Assembly: GCA_002347565.1 (NCBI GenBank)
Contig: DDXR01000027.1
Coordinates: 42,033 to 57,224, forward strand
Direction: 5' to 3'
From: a bacterium UBP2_UBA2255
GTDB taxonomy: Bacteria > Edwardsbacteria > AC1 > EtOH8
Length of the DNA stretch: 15,192 nt
Positions within the stretch are counted from its first letter, which is position 1, and each line of letters opens with the position of its first letter. The position numbers and the translations under genes are program-made. The notes beneath the pieces are model-generated. The model was not told the DNA's origin. It searched no databases and saw only the letters and a program-made list of their open reading frames with translations. Positions 6,018 to 14,000 of the stretch are shown one piece after another.

Positions 6018-6980
6018 ATGCGTGCTACGAATAATGAAAACGTAATACTTTTCATGGTCCTCATCCTGTCCGGGTGGGCATCAGCGCAGCCGGCCGACAG
6101 CACGGCCATTGCCCCTGCGCCGGAAAGCGCAGCTGCCCGGCCCGACAGCACAGTGGTCCCGGCGGCCGCGGCCGTACCGGCGACGACCGACACTGCAACG
6201 GCAACGACCAAGTTCGACTGGAAGCTGGCGGCAATGGCCGGGCTCAACTTCTCGTCCACCGCGGTCTCGGGCAACTGGACCGGCGGGGAGGCCAACAACT
6301 GGGCGGTCTCGGGCTTCGTGGACGGCACGGCCGAGCGCAGCTTCCCGATGTTCGTCTGGGCCGGCCGCTTCCACGCGGAGTACGGGCAGACCAGGCAGGG
6401 AAGCCAGCCGGCGGTCAAGGGCGCGGACCTGATCCACTCGGACAGCGACTTGCGCTGGCTGGTGCTGCAGCGGTTCAATCCCTACGCCGACCTGACGTTC
6501 GATTCCCAGTTCGACGTATTCCTCAAGCCGACCACGCTGTCCCAGAGCGTGGGGATGAACTTCGTGCTGTCCGACCGCGACCGGGCGAAACTTTCGACCA
6601 AGGCCGGCCTGGCGCTCAAGGAGGTGTTCGACCCCGGCCGCCTGCTGCGCTCGCCCTCGTCGCTGCAGGTGGTGCAGGACAGCGCGGCCGACGACGGATC
6701 GCGGGTCTACCTGGGGCTGACCTCGATCACCGACGGCACGGCCTCGCTGGGCGGCTCGGCCAAGCTGACCTCCCAGCTGCGGCTGTTCGCGCCGGTCAGC
6801 CTCGACGGTGGCGACCTGCGCTGGGACACCGCGCTCTACGTCAAGATCGCGAAGTACCTGACGCTCAAGGCGGGCTACCTGGCCCTGTTCAGCTACGACC
6901 GCGACTACCCGGCCCGCTGGCCGCGCGACGTGCGCACCCGCTTCACGACCGGCCTGGGCGCCAGCTGGGCGCTGTTTTGA
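6018..6980 (+). CDS. Secreted DUF3078-type outer-membrane beta-barrel protein
   Basis: A 320-residue exported protein. Residues 1-23 form a signal peptide (hydrophobic VILFMVLILSGWASA, cleavage likely after ASA). Residues 24-62 are a low-complexity Ala/Pro/Ser/Thr/Asp linker. From about residue 66 the chain alternates polar and hydrophobic residues with many aromatics, as in a beta-barrel, and ends in phenylalanine (SWALF), a common outer-membrane insertion signal. The stretch GLNFSSTAVSGNWTGGEANN followed by AEYGQTRQG and SDLRW fits the DUF3078 family of FCB bacteria, whose function is not established. ATG 6018 is the only start giving a signal peptide. The frame continues upstream over trpS in the wrong phase. 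Its stop overlaps the TTG start of the next gene. Confidence 0.82.
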   Translation: MRATNNENVILFMVLILSGWASAQPADSTAIAPAPESAAARPDSTVVPAAAAVPATTDTATATTKFDWKLAAMAGLNFSSTAVSGNWTGGEANNWAVSGFVDGTAERSFPMFVWAGRFHAEYGQTRQGSQPAVKGADLIHSDSDLRWLVLQRFNPYADLTFDSQFDVFLKPTTLSQSVGMNFVLSDRDRAKLSTKAGLALKEVFDPGRLLRSPSSLQVVQDSAADDGSRVYLGLTSITDGTASLGGSAKLTSQLRLFAPVSLDGGDLRWDTALYVKIAKYLTLKAGYLALFSYDRDYPARWPRDVRTRFTTGLGASWALF

Positions 6981-7564
6981 ACGTCACGGACAATGCGATA
7001 CCCGCCCTGATCGTCGCCACGGGCAAGAAGGTGTCCCTGCGGGCGAGAACGCTCGAGGACGTGCCGTTGCTCTTCAGATGGCACAACTTGAGCGGGCAGG
7101 TCCAGCGGTTCGACGCCCCCTGGGAGTGGACGCAGCGGGAACCGGACGATGTCTTCGCAGCGCGGATGGCGAAGAGCATCGAGAGCGAACAAGGTGGGAA
7201 GATCAAGCTTGCGTTGATCGTCGGGCCGAATCAACTCCCACTCGGCACCGTCAACAGCTATGGGGACAAAGGCAATCCGGACAACAGGTATGTTGGGATA
7301 TCGATCTATGATGACCCTCTGATCAATAGAGGATTCGGAACTGAAGCCCTCGCACTCTGGGTCGAGTATCTGTTCAAGAGCAGGGACCTGCACCACATAG
7401 GCCTGGAGACCTGGTCATTCAACGCCCGGATGATCCGCGTGGCCGAGAAGGTCGGGTTCAAGCACGAAGGCCGTGAACGGGAAGTGCGGCAATGGGAAGG
7501 GCAGTGGCTGGACAAGCTTCATTTCGGAATATTGAGAACCGAATGGAAGGAGATGCATTCTTGA
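6977..7564 (+). CDS. GNAT-family N-acetyltransferase (RimJ/RimL-like)
   Basis: A predicted 195-residue acetyltransferase that would transfer acetyl from acetyl-CoA to an amine, substrate unknown. The N-terminal KKVSLRARTLEDVPLLFRWHN segment, the NRGFGTEAL acetyl-CoA loop (117-125) and the SFNARMIRVAEKVGFKHEGR stretch (147-166) identify the Acetyltransf_3 / RimJ-RimL branch. No ATG exists near the N-terminus. I chose TTG 6977, which overlaps the previous stop as TTGA and keeps the whole N-terminal strand. GTG 7031 is an alternative but would begin inside the conserved KKVSLRA strand. Codon use is somewhat less GC-rich than in the flanking genes. Its stop in turn overlaps the preferred tldD start. 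Confidence 0.87.
   Translation: MNVTDNAIPALIVATGKKVSLRARTLEDVPLLFRWHNLSGQVQRFDAPWEWTQREPDDVFAARMAKSIESEQGGKIKLALIVGPNQLPLGTVNSYGDKGNPDNRYVGISIYDDPLINRGFGTEALALWVEYLFKSRDLHHIGLETWSFNARMIRVAEKVGFKHEGREREVRQWEGQWLDKLHFGILRTEWKEMHS
7548..7552 (+). promoter_or_regulatory. Shine-Dalgarno sequence deciding the tldD start
   Basis: AGGAG lies inside the end of the acetyltransferase gene, eight bases before TTG 7561. The alternative ATG at 7543 has no comparable site upstream, so this favours the TTG start and a 4-base TTGA overlap. Confidence 0.6.
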
Positions 7565-9012
7565 AGGACCTCGCACAACGGGCCCTCAACGCGGCCGAGG
7601 TGGCCGGCGCCAGCTACGCCGACGTCCGCATCATCACCGAGCACTCGGAGGACATCGAGGTCAAGGACGGCCGGGTGGGCAGCATCAACCGCGGGACCTC
7701 CGGCGGGTTCGGCATCCGGGTGATCGCCGACGGCGCCTGGGGCTTCGCCTCCAGCCCGAAGATCGAAAAGGCCGAGATCGAGCGGGTGGCCGCGCTGGCG
7801 GTCAAGGTGGCCCGGGCCAGCGCCCTGCTCAAGGTGAAGGACGCCGAGCTGGCGCCGGTGGAGAAGCACGTCGACCGCTACGTCACACCGCATAAGCGGA
7901 ACCCCCTCGAGGTGCCGCTGGAGGAGAAGATCGCGCTGCTGCTGAAGACCGACGCCAACCTGCGCGCGGTCAAGGGCGTCAGCATCACCGAGTCGCGGAT
8001 CGCGGCCTGGGTGGAGGACCAGCTGTTCGCCTCGACCGTGGGGTCGCTGATCGAGCAGCGGATCGTCCAGTGCGGCGGAGGCTACACCGCCACCGCCGTC
8101 CGGGACGGCGAGGTGCAGCACCGCTCCTACCCCTGCTCCCACGGCGGGCAGTGGGAGTCCAACGGCTACGAGATGATCGAGGGGCTGGACTTCGCCGGCC
8201 ACGCCGGGCAGTGCGCCGAGGAGGCCGTGGCGCTGCTGTCGGCGACCCAGTGCCCGGCCGGGGAGAGGGACATCATCATCGAGGGCTCGCAGCTCTCGCT
8301 GCAGATCCACGAATCGGTCGGCCACCCGCTGGAGCTGGACCGGGTGCTCGGCAGCGAGGCCAACTACGCCGGCACCAGCTTCGCCACCACCGACAACTTG
8401 GGGAAATTGAAGTACGGGTCGGGCATCGTCACCATCGTCTCGGACCCCACCTGCCCGATGGGGCTGGGCAGCTTCGGCTACGACGACGAGGGCGTCAAGG
8501 CCCGCCCGGCGGACCTGATCCGCGATGGCCTGCTGGTGGACTACCTGTCGTCGCGCGAGGCCGCCCGGGCCATCGGCAAGGCGTCCACCGGCGCGATGCG
8601 GGCCGACGGCTGGGCCAACATGCCGATCGTCCGGATGACCTGCATCAACCTGGCGCCGGGGACGAAGACGCTCGACCAGATCATCGCCGAGACCGACGAC
8701 GGCCTGTACCTGGCCACCAACAAGAGCTTCTCGATCGACGACCGGCGCTCCAACTTCCAGTTTGGCACCGAGATCGGCTGGGAGATCAAGGGCGGCAAGC
8801 TGGGACGGATGGTGAAGAACGCCAGCTACACCGGGATCACGCCGCGGTTCTGGAACGCCTGCGACGCCGTGGCCGGGCCCGCCGACTGGAAGATCTGGGG
8901 GACCGCCAACTGCGGCAAGGGGGAGCCGGGCCAGACCGCCCGCACCGCCCAGGGCTGCGCGCCGGCGCGGTTCCGCGGGATCACGGTCGGCGTCGTGCCG
9001 GGCAAGAAGTAG
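7561..9012 (+). CDS. tldD: TldD, zinc metallopeptidase subunit of the TldD/TldE complex
   Basis: A 483-residue TldD, the catalytic half of the heterodimeric TldD/TldE protease that degrades unfolded or short peptides. In Escherichia coli it also matures microcin B17 and degrades the CcdA antitoxin. The zinc motif HESVGH (HEXXXH, H250, E251, H255) lies in QIHESVGHPLELDRVLG, and the third ligand is expected at C451 in the conserved NCGKGEPGQ segment near the C-terminus. The N-terminal region (GASYADVRI, RGTSGGFGIRV) matches PmbA/TldD family domains. Start TTG 7561 is preferred for its AGGAG site; ATG 7543 would add six residues. tldE follows after 22 bases, as expected for partners. No precursor peptide or antitoxin gene is visible nearby. 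Confidence 0.96.
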   Translation: MKDLAQRALNAAEVAGASYADVRIITEHSEDIEVKDGRVGSINRGTSGGFGIRVIADGAWGFASSPKIEKAEIERVAALAVKVARASALLKVKDAELAPVEKHVDRYVTPHKRNPLEVPLEEKIALLLKTDANLRAVKGVSITESRIAAWVEDQLFASTVGSLIEQRIVQCGGGYTATAVRDGEVQHRSYPCSHGGQWESNGYEMIEGLDFAGHAGQCAEEAVALLSATQCPAGERDIIIEGSQLSLQIHESVGHPLELDRVLGSEANYAGTSFATTDNLGKLKYGSGIVTIVSDPTCPMGLGSFGYDDEGVKARPADLIRDGLLVDYLSSREAARAIGKASTGAMRADGWANMPIVRMTCINLAPGTKTLDQIIAETDDGLYLATNKSFSIDDRRSNFQFGTEIGWEIKGGKLGRMVKNASYTGITPRFWNACDAVAGPADWKIWGTANCGKGEPGQTARTAQGCAPARFRGITVGVVPGKK

Positions 9013-9034
9013 ACCGCAACGATAGGGGACGACG

Positions 9035-10360
9035 ATGCTGATGGACAAGAACCGCGCCAGCGAGATCTGCACCAAGGCGCTGTCATACGTCACGGGCGGG
9101 CAGGGCGAGGTGACGCTGTACCAGAGCTCCGGTCCGCTGACCCGGATCGCCAACAACGCCATCCACCAGAATGTGGAGACCATGGACCTCAACGTCTCCC
9201 TGCGGGTGGACGCCGGCGGCCGGTCGGGCCGGGCCACCACCAACCAGACCGACGATGAATCCCTGCAGGCGCTGGCACGGCAGGCCGCGGCCGCGGCCGC
9301 GGCCATCACCGGCGACCAGGAGCTACCCCCGATGATGGGTCCGCAGACCTACCGGGAGATCCCCGCCTACGATGACAGCTCGGCCCAGCTGGAGCCGGAG
9401 CAGCGGGCCCGGATGGTGCGGCGGGCGGTCGACCTGGCACTGCGGGACAAGGTCGAGCTGGCTGGGCTGGTCAGCAACGGGTTCCACGTCCGGGCCATGG
9501 CCAACAGCAACGGGCTGTTCGCTTACCAGGCCAGCAGCAGCATGACGATGGAGATCACCGCGCGCTCCGGCCTCGCGGCCGGCCGCTGTGCCAGGACCGT
9601 CCGCCGCGCCGCGGACCTCGACCCGGAGCAGGTGGCCGCGACGGCCATCCGCAAGTGCCTGGGCAGCCGCGACCCCCGGGCGCTGGAACCGGGCGAGTAC
9701 GCGGTGATCCTGGAGCCGGAGGCGGTCACCACGCCGCTGATGTTCCTGGCGTGGCTCTCGTTCGGGGCGCTGGCGGTGCAGGAGGACCTGAGCTGCCTGT
9801 CCGGCAAGCTGGGGCAGAAGATGATGGGCGATAACATCACCATCAGGGATGACGCCTACCACCCGCTGATGATCTGGGCCTCGCCCTTCGACGCCGAGGG
9901 CATGCCCAAGCGGCCGGTGGCCATCATCGAGCGGGGCGTCGTCCGCGGGCCGGTGTACGACCTCAAGACCGCGGCCAGGGACAGGACCGCGACCACCGGC
10001 CACGGCCTGCCCCAGCCCAACACCTACGGCCCGATGCCCGGCAACATCGTGCTGGAGGGCGGCGCCGCCACGCTGGACGACATGGTCGCGTCGACCAAGC
10101 GCGGCGTGCTGGTCACCCGCTTCTGGTACAACCGAGTGGTCGATCGCAAGGCGCCGGTGATCACCGGGATGACCCGGGACGGCACGTTCCTGATCGAGGA
10201 CGGGAAGGTGGCCTGCGGCGTCAAGAACATGCGGTTCAACCAGAACCTGGTCGAGTTCTTCAACAACGTGGAGGCCCTGGGCGTGCCGGAAGGGCAGGAG
10301 AACATGGTGGTCCCGCCGCTCAAGGCCAACGGGTTCCATTTCACCGGCCGGACCGAGTGA
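9035..10360 (+). CDS. tldE: TldE/PmbA, non-catalytic partner of TldD
   Basis: A 441-residue PmbA/TldE homologue. It pairs with TldD to form the closed chamber of the peptidase and lacks the HEXXXH zinc motif, as TldE proteins do. Family landmarks include the N-terminal VTLYQSSGPLTRIANNAIHQ region, ALEPGEYAVILEPEAVTTPL, a GMPKRPVAIIERGVV stretch, and the C-terminal VLVTRFWYNRVVDRKAPVITGMTRDGTFLIEDGKV core. AGGGGAC at 9024-9030 supports ATG 9035 over the ATG two codons later. It carries an alanine tract encoded by a GGCCGC repeat. glnA begins 39 bases after its stop. Confidence 0.94.
   Translation: MLMDKNRASEICTKALSYVTGGQGEVTLYQSSGPLTRIANNAIHQNVETMDLNVSLRVDAGGRSGRATTNQTDDESLQALARQAAAAAAAITGDQELPPMMGPQTYREIPAYDDSSAQLEPEQRARMVRRAVDLALRDKVELAGLVSNGFHVRAMANSNGLFAYQASSSMTMEITARSGLAAGRCARTVRRAADLDPEQVAATAIRKCLGSRDPRALEPGEYAVILEPEAVTTPLMFLAWLSFGALAVQEDLSCLSGKLGQKMMGDNITIRDDAYHPLMIWASPFDAEGMPKRPVAIIERGVVRGPVYDLKTAARDRTATTGHGLPQPNTYGPMPGNIVLEGGAATLDDMVASTKRGVLVTRFWYNRVVDRKAPVITGMTRDGTFLIEDGKVACGVKNMRFNQNLVEFFNNVEALGVPEGQENMVVPPLKANGFHFTGRTE
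9283..9304. repeat. GGCCGC microsatellite inside tldE
   Basis: Three GGCCGC units plus GGCC form a perfect 22-base GC-only palindromic tract that encodes part of an alanine run (RQAAAAAAAIT). Such tracts can slip in steps of two codons without breaking the frame. Confidence 0.7.
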
Positions 10361-10399
10361 TCCGATAGCCAATAAACAATGCATCATAGCGGGGGAATC

Positions 10400-11818
10400 A
10401 TGAGCATCAAGCAGATCATGGCCGACGCCAAAAAGAAGAACGTTGCCTTCGTGGCCGTCCGCTTCGTCGACTTGGTGGGCAAGTGGCACCAGATCACGGT
10501 GCCGGCCCACGAGCTGAAGCCCGACCTGTTCCAGCGGGGCCGCGGCATCGGGTTCGACGGCTCCAGCGTGGCCGGGTTCACCCAGGTCAAGGCCGGGGAC
10601 ATGATCGTCATCCCGGTTCCGGAGACCGCCGTGCTTGACCCCTTCGCCGAGCTGCCGACCCTGTCGTTCATCGGCGACGTCATCGACGTGGCCACCAGCG
10701 AGAAGTTCGAGCGCAACCCCCGGTTCGTGGCCGAGAAGGCCGAGGCGCATCTCCGCAAGAGCGGCTACGCCGAGCAGAGCTTCTGGGGCCCGGAGTTCGA
10801 GTTCTACCTGTTCGACTCGATCCGTTACCAGAACGATCCCCAGCACTGCTTCTTCCATGTCGACGCCGCCGAAGCCCACTGGAACACCGGGCGCGACGAG
10901 CGGCCCAACCTGGGCAACAAGATCCCGCACAAGGGCGGCTACCACGCGGCGCCCCCCCGAGACCGCTACTTCGACTTCCGCTCGGCGCTGTGCCGCACCA
11001 TGGAGCAGTGCGGCGTCCCGGTGAAGTACCACCACCACGAGGTGGGCGGCGCCGGCCAGATGGAGATCGAGGTGATGTTCGACACCCTCACCCGGATGGC
11101 CGACCGCACCATGATGGTGAAATACATCGTCCATAACGGCGCCGCCCAGGCCGGGCTGACCGCGACCTTCATGCCCAAGCCGCTGGTGGGCGAACCCGGC
11201 AACGGGATGCACGTCCACCAGTACCTGGCGCGTGGCGGCCACTCGCTGTTCTACAAGAAGGGCGGGCTGGTCAACATGTCGGACCTGGCGCTGCACTACC
11301 TGGGCGGCCTGCTGCACCACGCGCCGGCCCTGCTGGCGTTCACCAACCCCTCGACCAACTCCTACCGCCGGCTGGTGCCCGGGTTCGAGGCGCCGGTCAA
11401 GGCCAGCTACTCGGTGGGCAACCGCACCGCGGCAGTGCGCATCCCCGGCTACCTGACCGATCCCCGGAACTTCCGCTACGAGTTCCGGCCGCCCGACGCC
11501 ACCTGCAATCCCTACCTGGCGTTCGCCGCCATGCTGATGGCCGGCATCGACGGCATCCGGCGCAAGCTCGACCCGGGCCAGCCGCTCAACAAGGACCTGT
11601 TCAGCCTGGCCCCGCGCGACCTGGAGCGGATCCCGACCCTGCCGACGTCGCTGCCCGAAGCGCTGGAGGCGCTGCGGCGCGACCACAAGTTCCTGCTGGA
11701 GGGCGGCGTGTTCCCGGAGGACCTGGTCACGACCTGGATCGACCTCAAGTCGAAGGAGTTCGCGGCGCTCAACATCCGGCCGCATCCCTACGAGTTCCAG
11801 CTGTACTATGACTGCTGA
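10400..11818 (+). CDS. glnA: Glutamine synthetase, type I (GlnA)
   Basis: A 472-residue type I glutamine synthetase, expected as a dodecamer making glutamine from glutamate, ammonia and ATP. Active-site motifs are GFDGSSVAGF (51-60), GPEFEFYLFD (130-139, metal-binding glutamates), HHHEVGGAGQMEIE (211-224), GNGMHVHQ (267-274), NSYRRLVPGFEAP (320-332), NRTAAVRIP (341-349) and EFRPPDATCNPYLAF (361-375). The segment matching the E. coli adenylylation loop KNLYDLP reads KDLFSLAP here (Phe401 in place of the target Tyr397), so control by adenylylation is not expected. Start ATG 10400 follows GGGGGA closely; ATG 10379 is poorer. The 39-base upstream gap shows no certain promoter. The type III enzyme follows immediately. 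Confidence 0.95.
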   Translation: MSIKQIMADAKKKNVAFVAVRFVDLVGKWHQITVPAHELKPDLFQRGRGIGFDGSSVAGFTQVKAGDMIVIPVPETAVLDPFAELPTLSFIGDVIDVATSEKFERNPRFVAEKAEAHLRKSGYAEQSFWGPEFEFYLFDSIRYQNDPQHCFFHVDAAEAHWNTGRDERPNLGNKIPHKGGYHAAPPRDRYFDFRSALCRTMEQCGVPVKYHHHEVGGAGQMEIEVMFDTLTRMADRTMMVKYIVHNGAAQAGLTATFMPKPLVGEPGNGMHVHQYLARGGHSLFYKKGGLVNMSDLALHYLGGLLHHAPALLAFTNPSTNSYRRLVPGFEAPVKASYSVGNRTAAVRIPGYLTDPRNFRYEFRPPDATCNPYLAFAAMLMAGIDGIRRKLDPGQPLNKDLFSLAPRDLERIPTLPTSLPEALEALRRDHKFLLEGGVFPEDLVTTWIDLKSKEFAALNIRPHPYEFQLYYDC

Positions 11819-11832
11819 CGCCGCGTCCGAAC

Positions 11833-11837
11833 GGAGG
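11833..11837 (+). promoter_or_regulatory. Shine-Dalgarno sequence deciding the glnN start
   Basis: GGAGG sits six bases before an in-frame GTG at 11844. The in-frame ATG at 11808, which would overlap the end of glnA by 11 bases, has no ribosome site, so GTG 11844 is the better start. Confidence 0.6.
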
Positions 11838-11843
11838 CAAGCG

Positions 11844-13979
11844 GTGATCCGAAGCAAGGGGCGATCCATCACCGACAGCTTCGGCCTGCACGTGTTCAAC
11901 GAGCAGGCCATGAAGAAGCACCTGCCGTACAAGGCTAGCCTGCGGCTGGCCGAGATCATCCGGTCGGGCGGCCGGATCGACGAGCCGCTGGCCGAGGAGG
12001 TGGCCCACGGCGTCAAGGAATGGGCGATCGCCAACGGCGCCACCCACTACTGCCACTGGTTCCAGCCGATGACCGGGGCCACGGCCGAAAAGCACGACAG
12101 CCTGCTGTCGTACGACGCCAAGGGCCAGCCCATCACGCGTTTCTCCGGCAAGCACCTGATCCAGGGCGAGCCCGACGCCTCCAGCTTCCCCAGCGGCGGC
12201 ATCCGGGCGACTTTCGAGGCCCGGGGCTACACGGCCTGGGACCCGACCTCGCCCATATTCCTGGCCGAGAGCGGCGGCGGCGCCACGGTCTGCATCCCCA
12301 CCATCTTCCTGTCCTACACCGGCGAGGCGCTGGACGAGAAGGCGCCGCTGCTGCGATCGATGGCTGCCGTCGGCGCGGCCGGCCTGCGGGTGATGCGGCT
12401 GTTCGGCGCCACTGCCGCCACCAGGGTCTACCCCACGGTCGGGGCCGAGCAGGAGTACTTCCTGGTCGACCGGAAGCGGTTCGACCGGCGCCCCGACCTG
12501 GTGCTGTGCGGCCGGACGCTGTTCGGCGCGCCGTCGCCCAAGGACCAGCAGCTGGAGGACCACTACTTCGGCTCGATCCGGGAGCGGGTGCTGGGATTCA
12601 TGCAGGACGCCGAGGCCGAGCTCTACCGGCTGGGCGTGCCGGTCAAGACCCGGCATAACGAGGTGGCTCCGATGCAGTACGAGCTGGCCGCGCTCTACGA
12701 GGAGGCCAACGTCGCCTGCGACCACAACCACCTGATCATGGAGACCATGCGCCGGGTGGCGCGGCGCCACGGCTACGCCCTGCTGCTGCACGAGAAGCCG
12801 TTCGCCGGGGTCAACGGCTCGGGCAAGCACGTCAACTGGTCGCTGGCCGACGGCGACGGCCGCAACCTGCTGGAGCCCGGGGCCACGCCCCACGCCAACC
12901 TCCAGTTCCTGGTGTTCCTGCTGGCGGCGGTCAAGGCGGTCCACGACAACGGCGACCTGCTGCGGGCCTGCGTGGCTTCGGCCGGCAACGACCACCGGCT
13001 GGGCGCCAGCGAGGCGCCGCCGGCCATCATGTCGGTGTTCCTGGGCGAGCAGCTGACCCGGATCCTGGACAACATCGCCGGCGAGCGGCCCCACCAGGTC
13101 ACCGACCAGCAGATCATCGACCTGGGCATCGCCAAGCTGCCGCTGATCAGCCGCGACAACACCGACCGCAACCGCACCTCGCCCTTCGCTTTCACCGGGA
13201 ACAAGTTCGAGTTCCGGGCGGTGGGCTCGGCCCAGTCGATCGCCCCGGCCTGCTACACCGTCAACGCCGTCGTGGCCATCGCGCTCAACCGGCTGGCCGA
13301 CCGGATCGAGGCCGGGCTGCGCGACGGGGCCGACCTCAACACCGCGGCCATGGCGGCGCTGACCGAGGCCATCCGGGCGACCGCCCCGGTGCGGTTCGAG
13401 GGCAACAACTACGAACAGGCCTGGGCCGACGAGGCCCGGAGGCGCGGCCTGTCCAATAAAGTGACGACACCCGCCGCGCTGGCCGACCTGGTCAGCGACA
13501 AGAACGTCGGCGTGTTCGCCGCGGCCGGCGTGTTCTCGCGCCGCGAGCTGGAGTCGCGCCACCACGTACAGATGGAGAAGTACTGCACCACGGTGCAGAT
13601 CGAGGCGGCCACCGCCATGCGGATCGCGACCACCATGCTGCTGCCGGCCTGCCGGCGTCAGCAGGCGGAGGCGGCCGGTTCGGTGGCGGCGCTGGCCGGC
13701 CTGCCCGGGCTGGATGAGGCGACGCTGCGGACGCAGCAGGCCGGCGCGGTGCGCTACGCCTCCCAAGTGGCCGAGCTGCAAACGGGGATCGCGGCGCTGG
13801 AGAAAAAGCTGGCGCTGGCCGGAACCATCGGCGCGCTGGCGGAACGGGCAGAGTACTATTGCCGGACCGTGCTCCCGGCCATGGCCGCCCTGCGCCAGGC
13901 CGCCGACGGGCTGGAGGAGGCCAGCGACCGCGGCCGGTGGCCCCTGCCCCAGTACTGGGAGATGATGTTCGTCCACTGA
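11844..13979 (+). CDS. glnN: Glutamine synthetase, type III (GlnN)
   Basis: A 711-residue type III glutamine synthetase, the large form found in Bacteroidetes, cyanobacteria and others. The GSIII signatures are all present: THYCHWFQPMTG followed by AEKHD (67-85), VGAEQEYFLVD (199-209), KTRHNEVAPMQYE (268-280), HEKPFAGVNGSGKH (316-329), NDHRLGASEAPPAI (382-395), DRNRTSPFAFTGNKFEFR (441-458), and a long helical C-terminus ending PQYWEMMFVH. The active site looks complete, so I expect a working enzyme. GTG 11844 with GGAGG is preferred; ATG 11808 would give 723 residues and overlap glnA. Direct adjacency to the type I gene implies co-transcription of two glutamine synthetases. Confidence 0.96.
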   Translation: MIRSKGRSITDSFGLHVFNEQAMKKHLPYKASLRLAEIIRSGGRIDEPLAEEVAHGVKEWAIANGATHYCHWFQPMTGATAEKHDSLLSYDAKGQPITRFSGKHLIQGEPDASSFPSGGIRATFEARGYTAWDPTSPIFLAESGGGATVCIPTIFLSYTGEALDEKAPLLRSMAAVGAAGLRVMRLFGATAATRVYPTVGAEQEYFLVDRKRFDRRPDLVLCGRTLFGAPSPKDQQLEDHYFGSIRERVLGFMQDAEAELYRLGVPVKTRHNEVAPMQYELAALYEEANVACDHNHLIMETMRRVARRHGYALLLHEKPFAGVNGSGKHVNWSLADGDGRNLLEPGATPHANLQFLVFLLAAVKAVHDNGDLLRACVASAGNDHRLGASEAPPAIMSVFLGEQLTRILDNIAGERPHQVTDQQIIDLGIAKLPLISRDNTDRNRTSPFAFTGNKFEFRAVGSAQSIAPACYTVNAVVAIALNRLADRIEAGLRDGADLNTAAMAALTEAIRATAPVRFEGNNYEQAWADEARRRGLSNKVTTPAALADLVSDKNVGVFAAAGVFSRRELESRHHVQMEKYCTTVQIEAATAMRIATTMLLPACRRQQAEAAGSVAALAGLPGLDEATLRTQQAGAVRYASQVAELQTGIAALEKKLALAGTIGALAERAEYYCRTVLPAMAALRQAADGLEEASDRGRWPLPQYWEMMFVH

Positions 13980-14000
13980 CAATCAGCGAGGACGCCGAAC

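Noticed and set aside
7519..9309. A 596-codon minus-strand open frame opposite tldD and the start of tldE
   Set aside because: Low-complexity antisense composition with no family match. The plus-strand tldD has an intact zinc motif.
10361..10399. A sigma-54 or other promoter in the AT-richer gap before glnA
   Set aside because: I could not find a GG-N10-GC type element or a convincing -35/-10 pair within these 39 bases. A promoter could lie inside tldE, but I cannot support one.
9323..12043. A 906-codon minus-strand open frame across tldE, glnA and glnN
   Set aside because: It lies opposite three clearly identified genes, is rich in Arg, Gly, Val, His and Asp as antisense of GC-rich codons gives, and shows no recognisable motif. 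It is a codon-bias shadow.
11769..13982. A 737-codon minus-strand open frame opposite glnN
   Set aside because: Same shadow pattern; the plus strand carries every type III glutamine synthetase signature.
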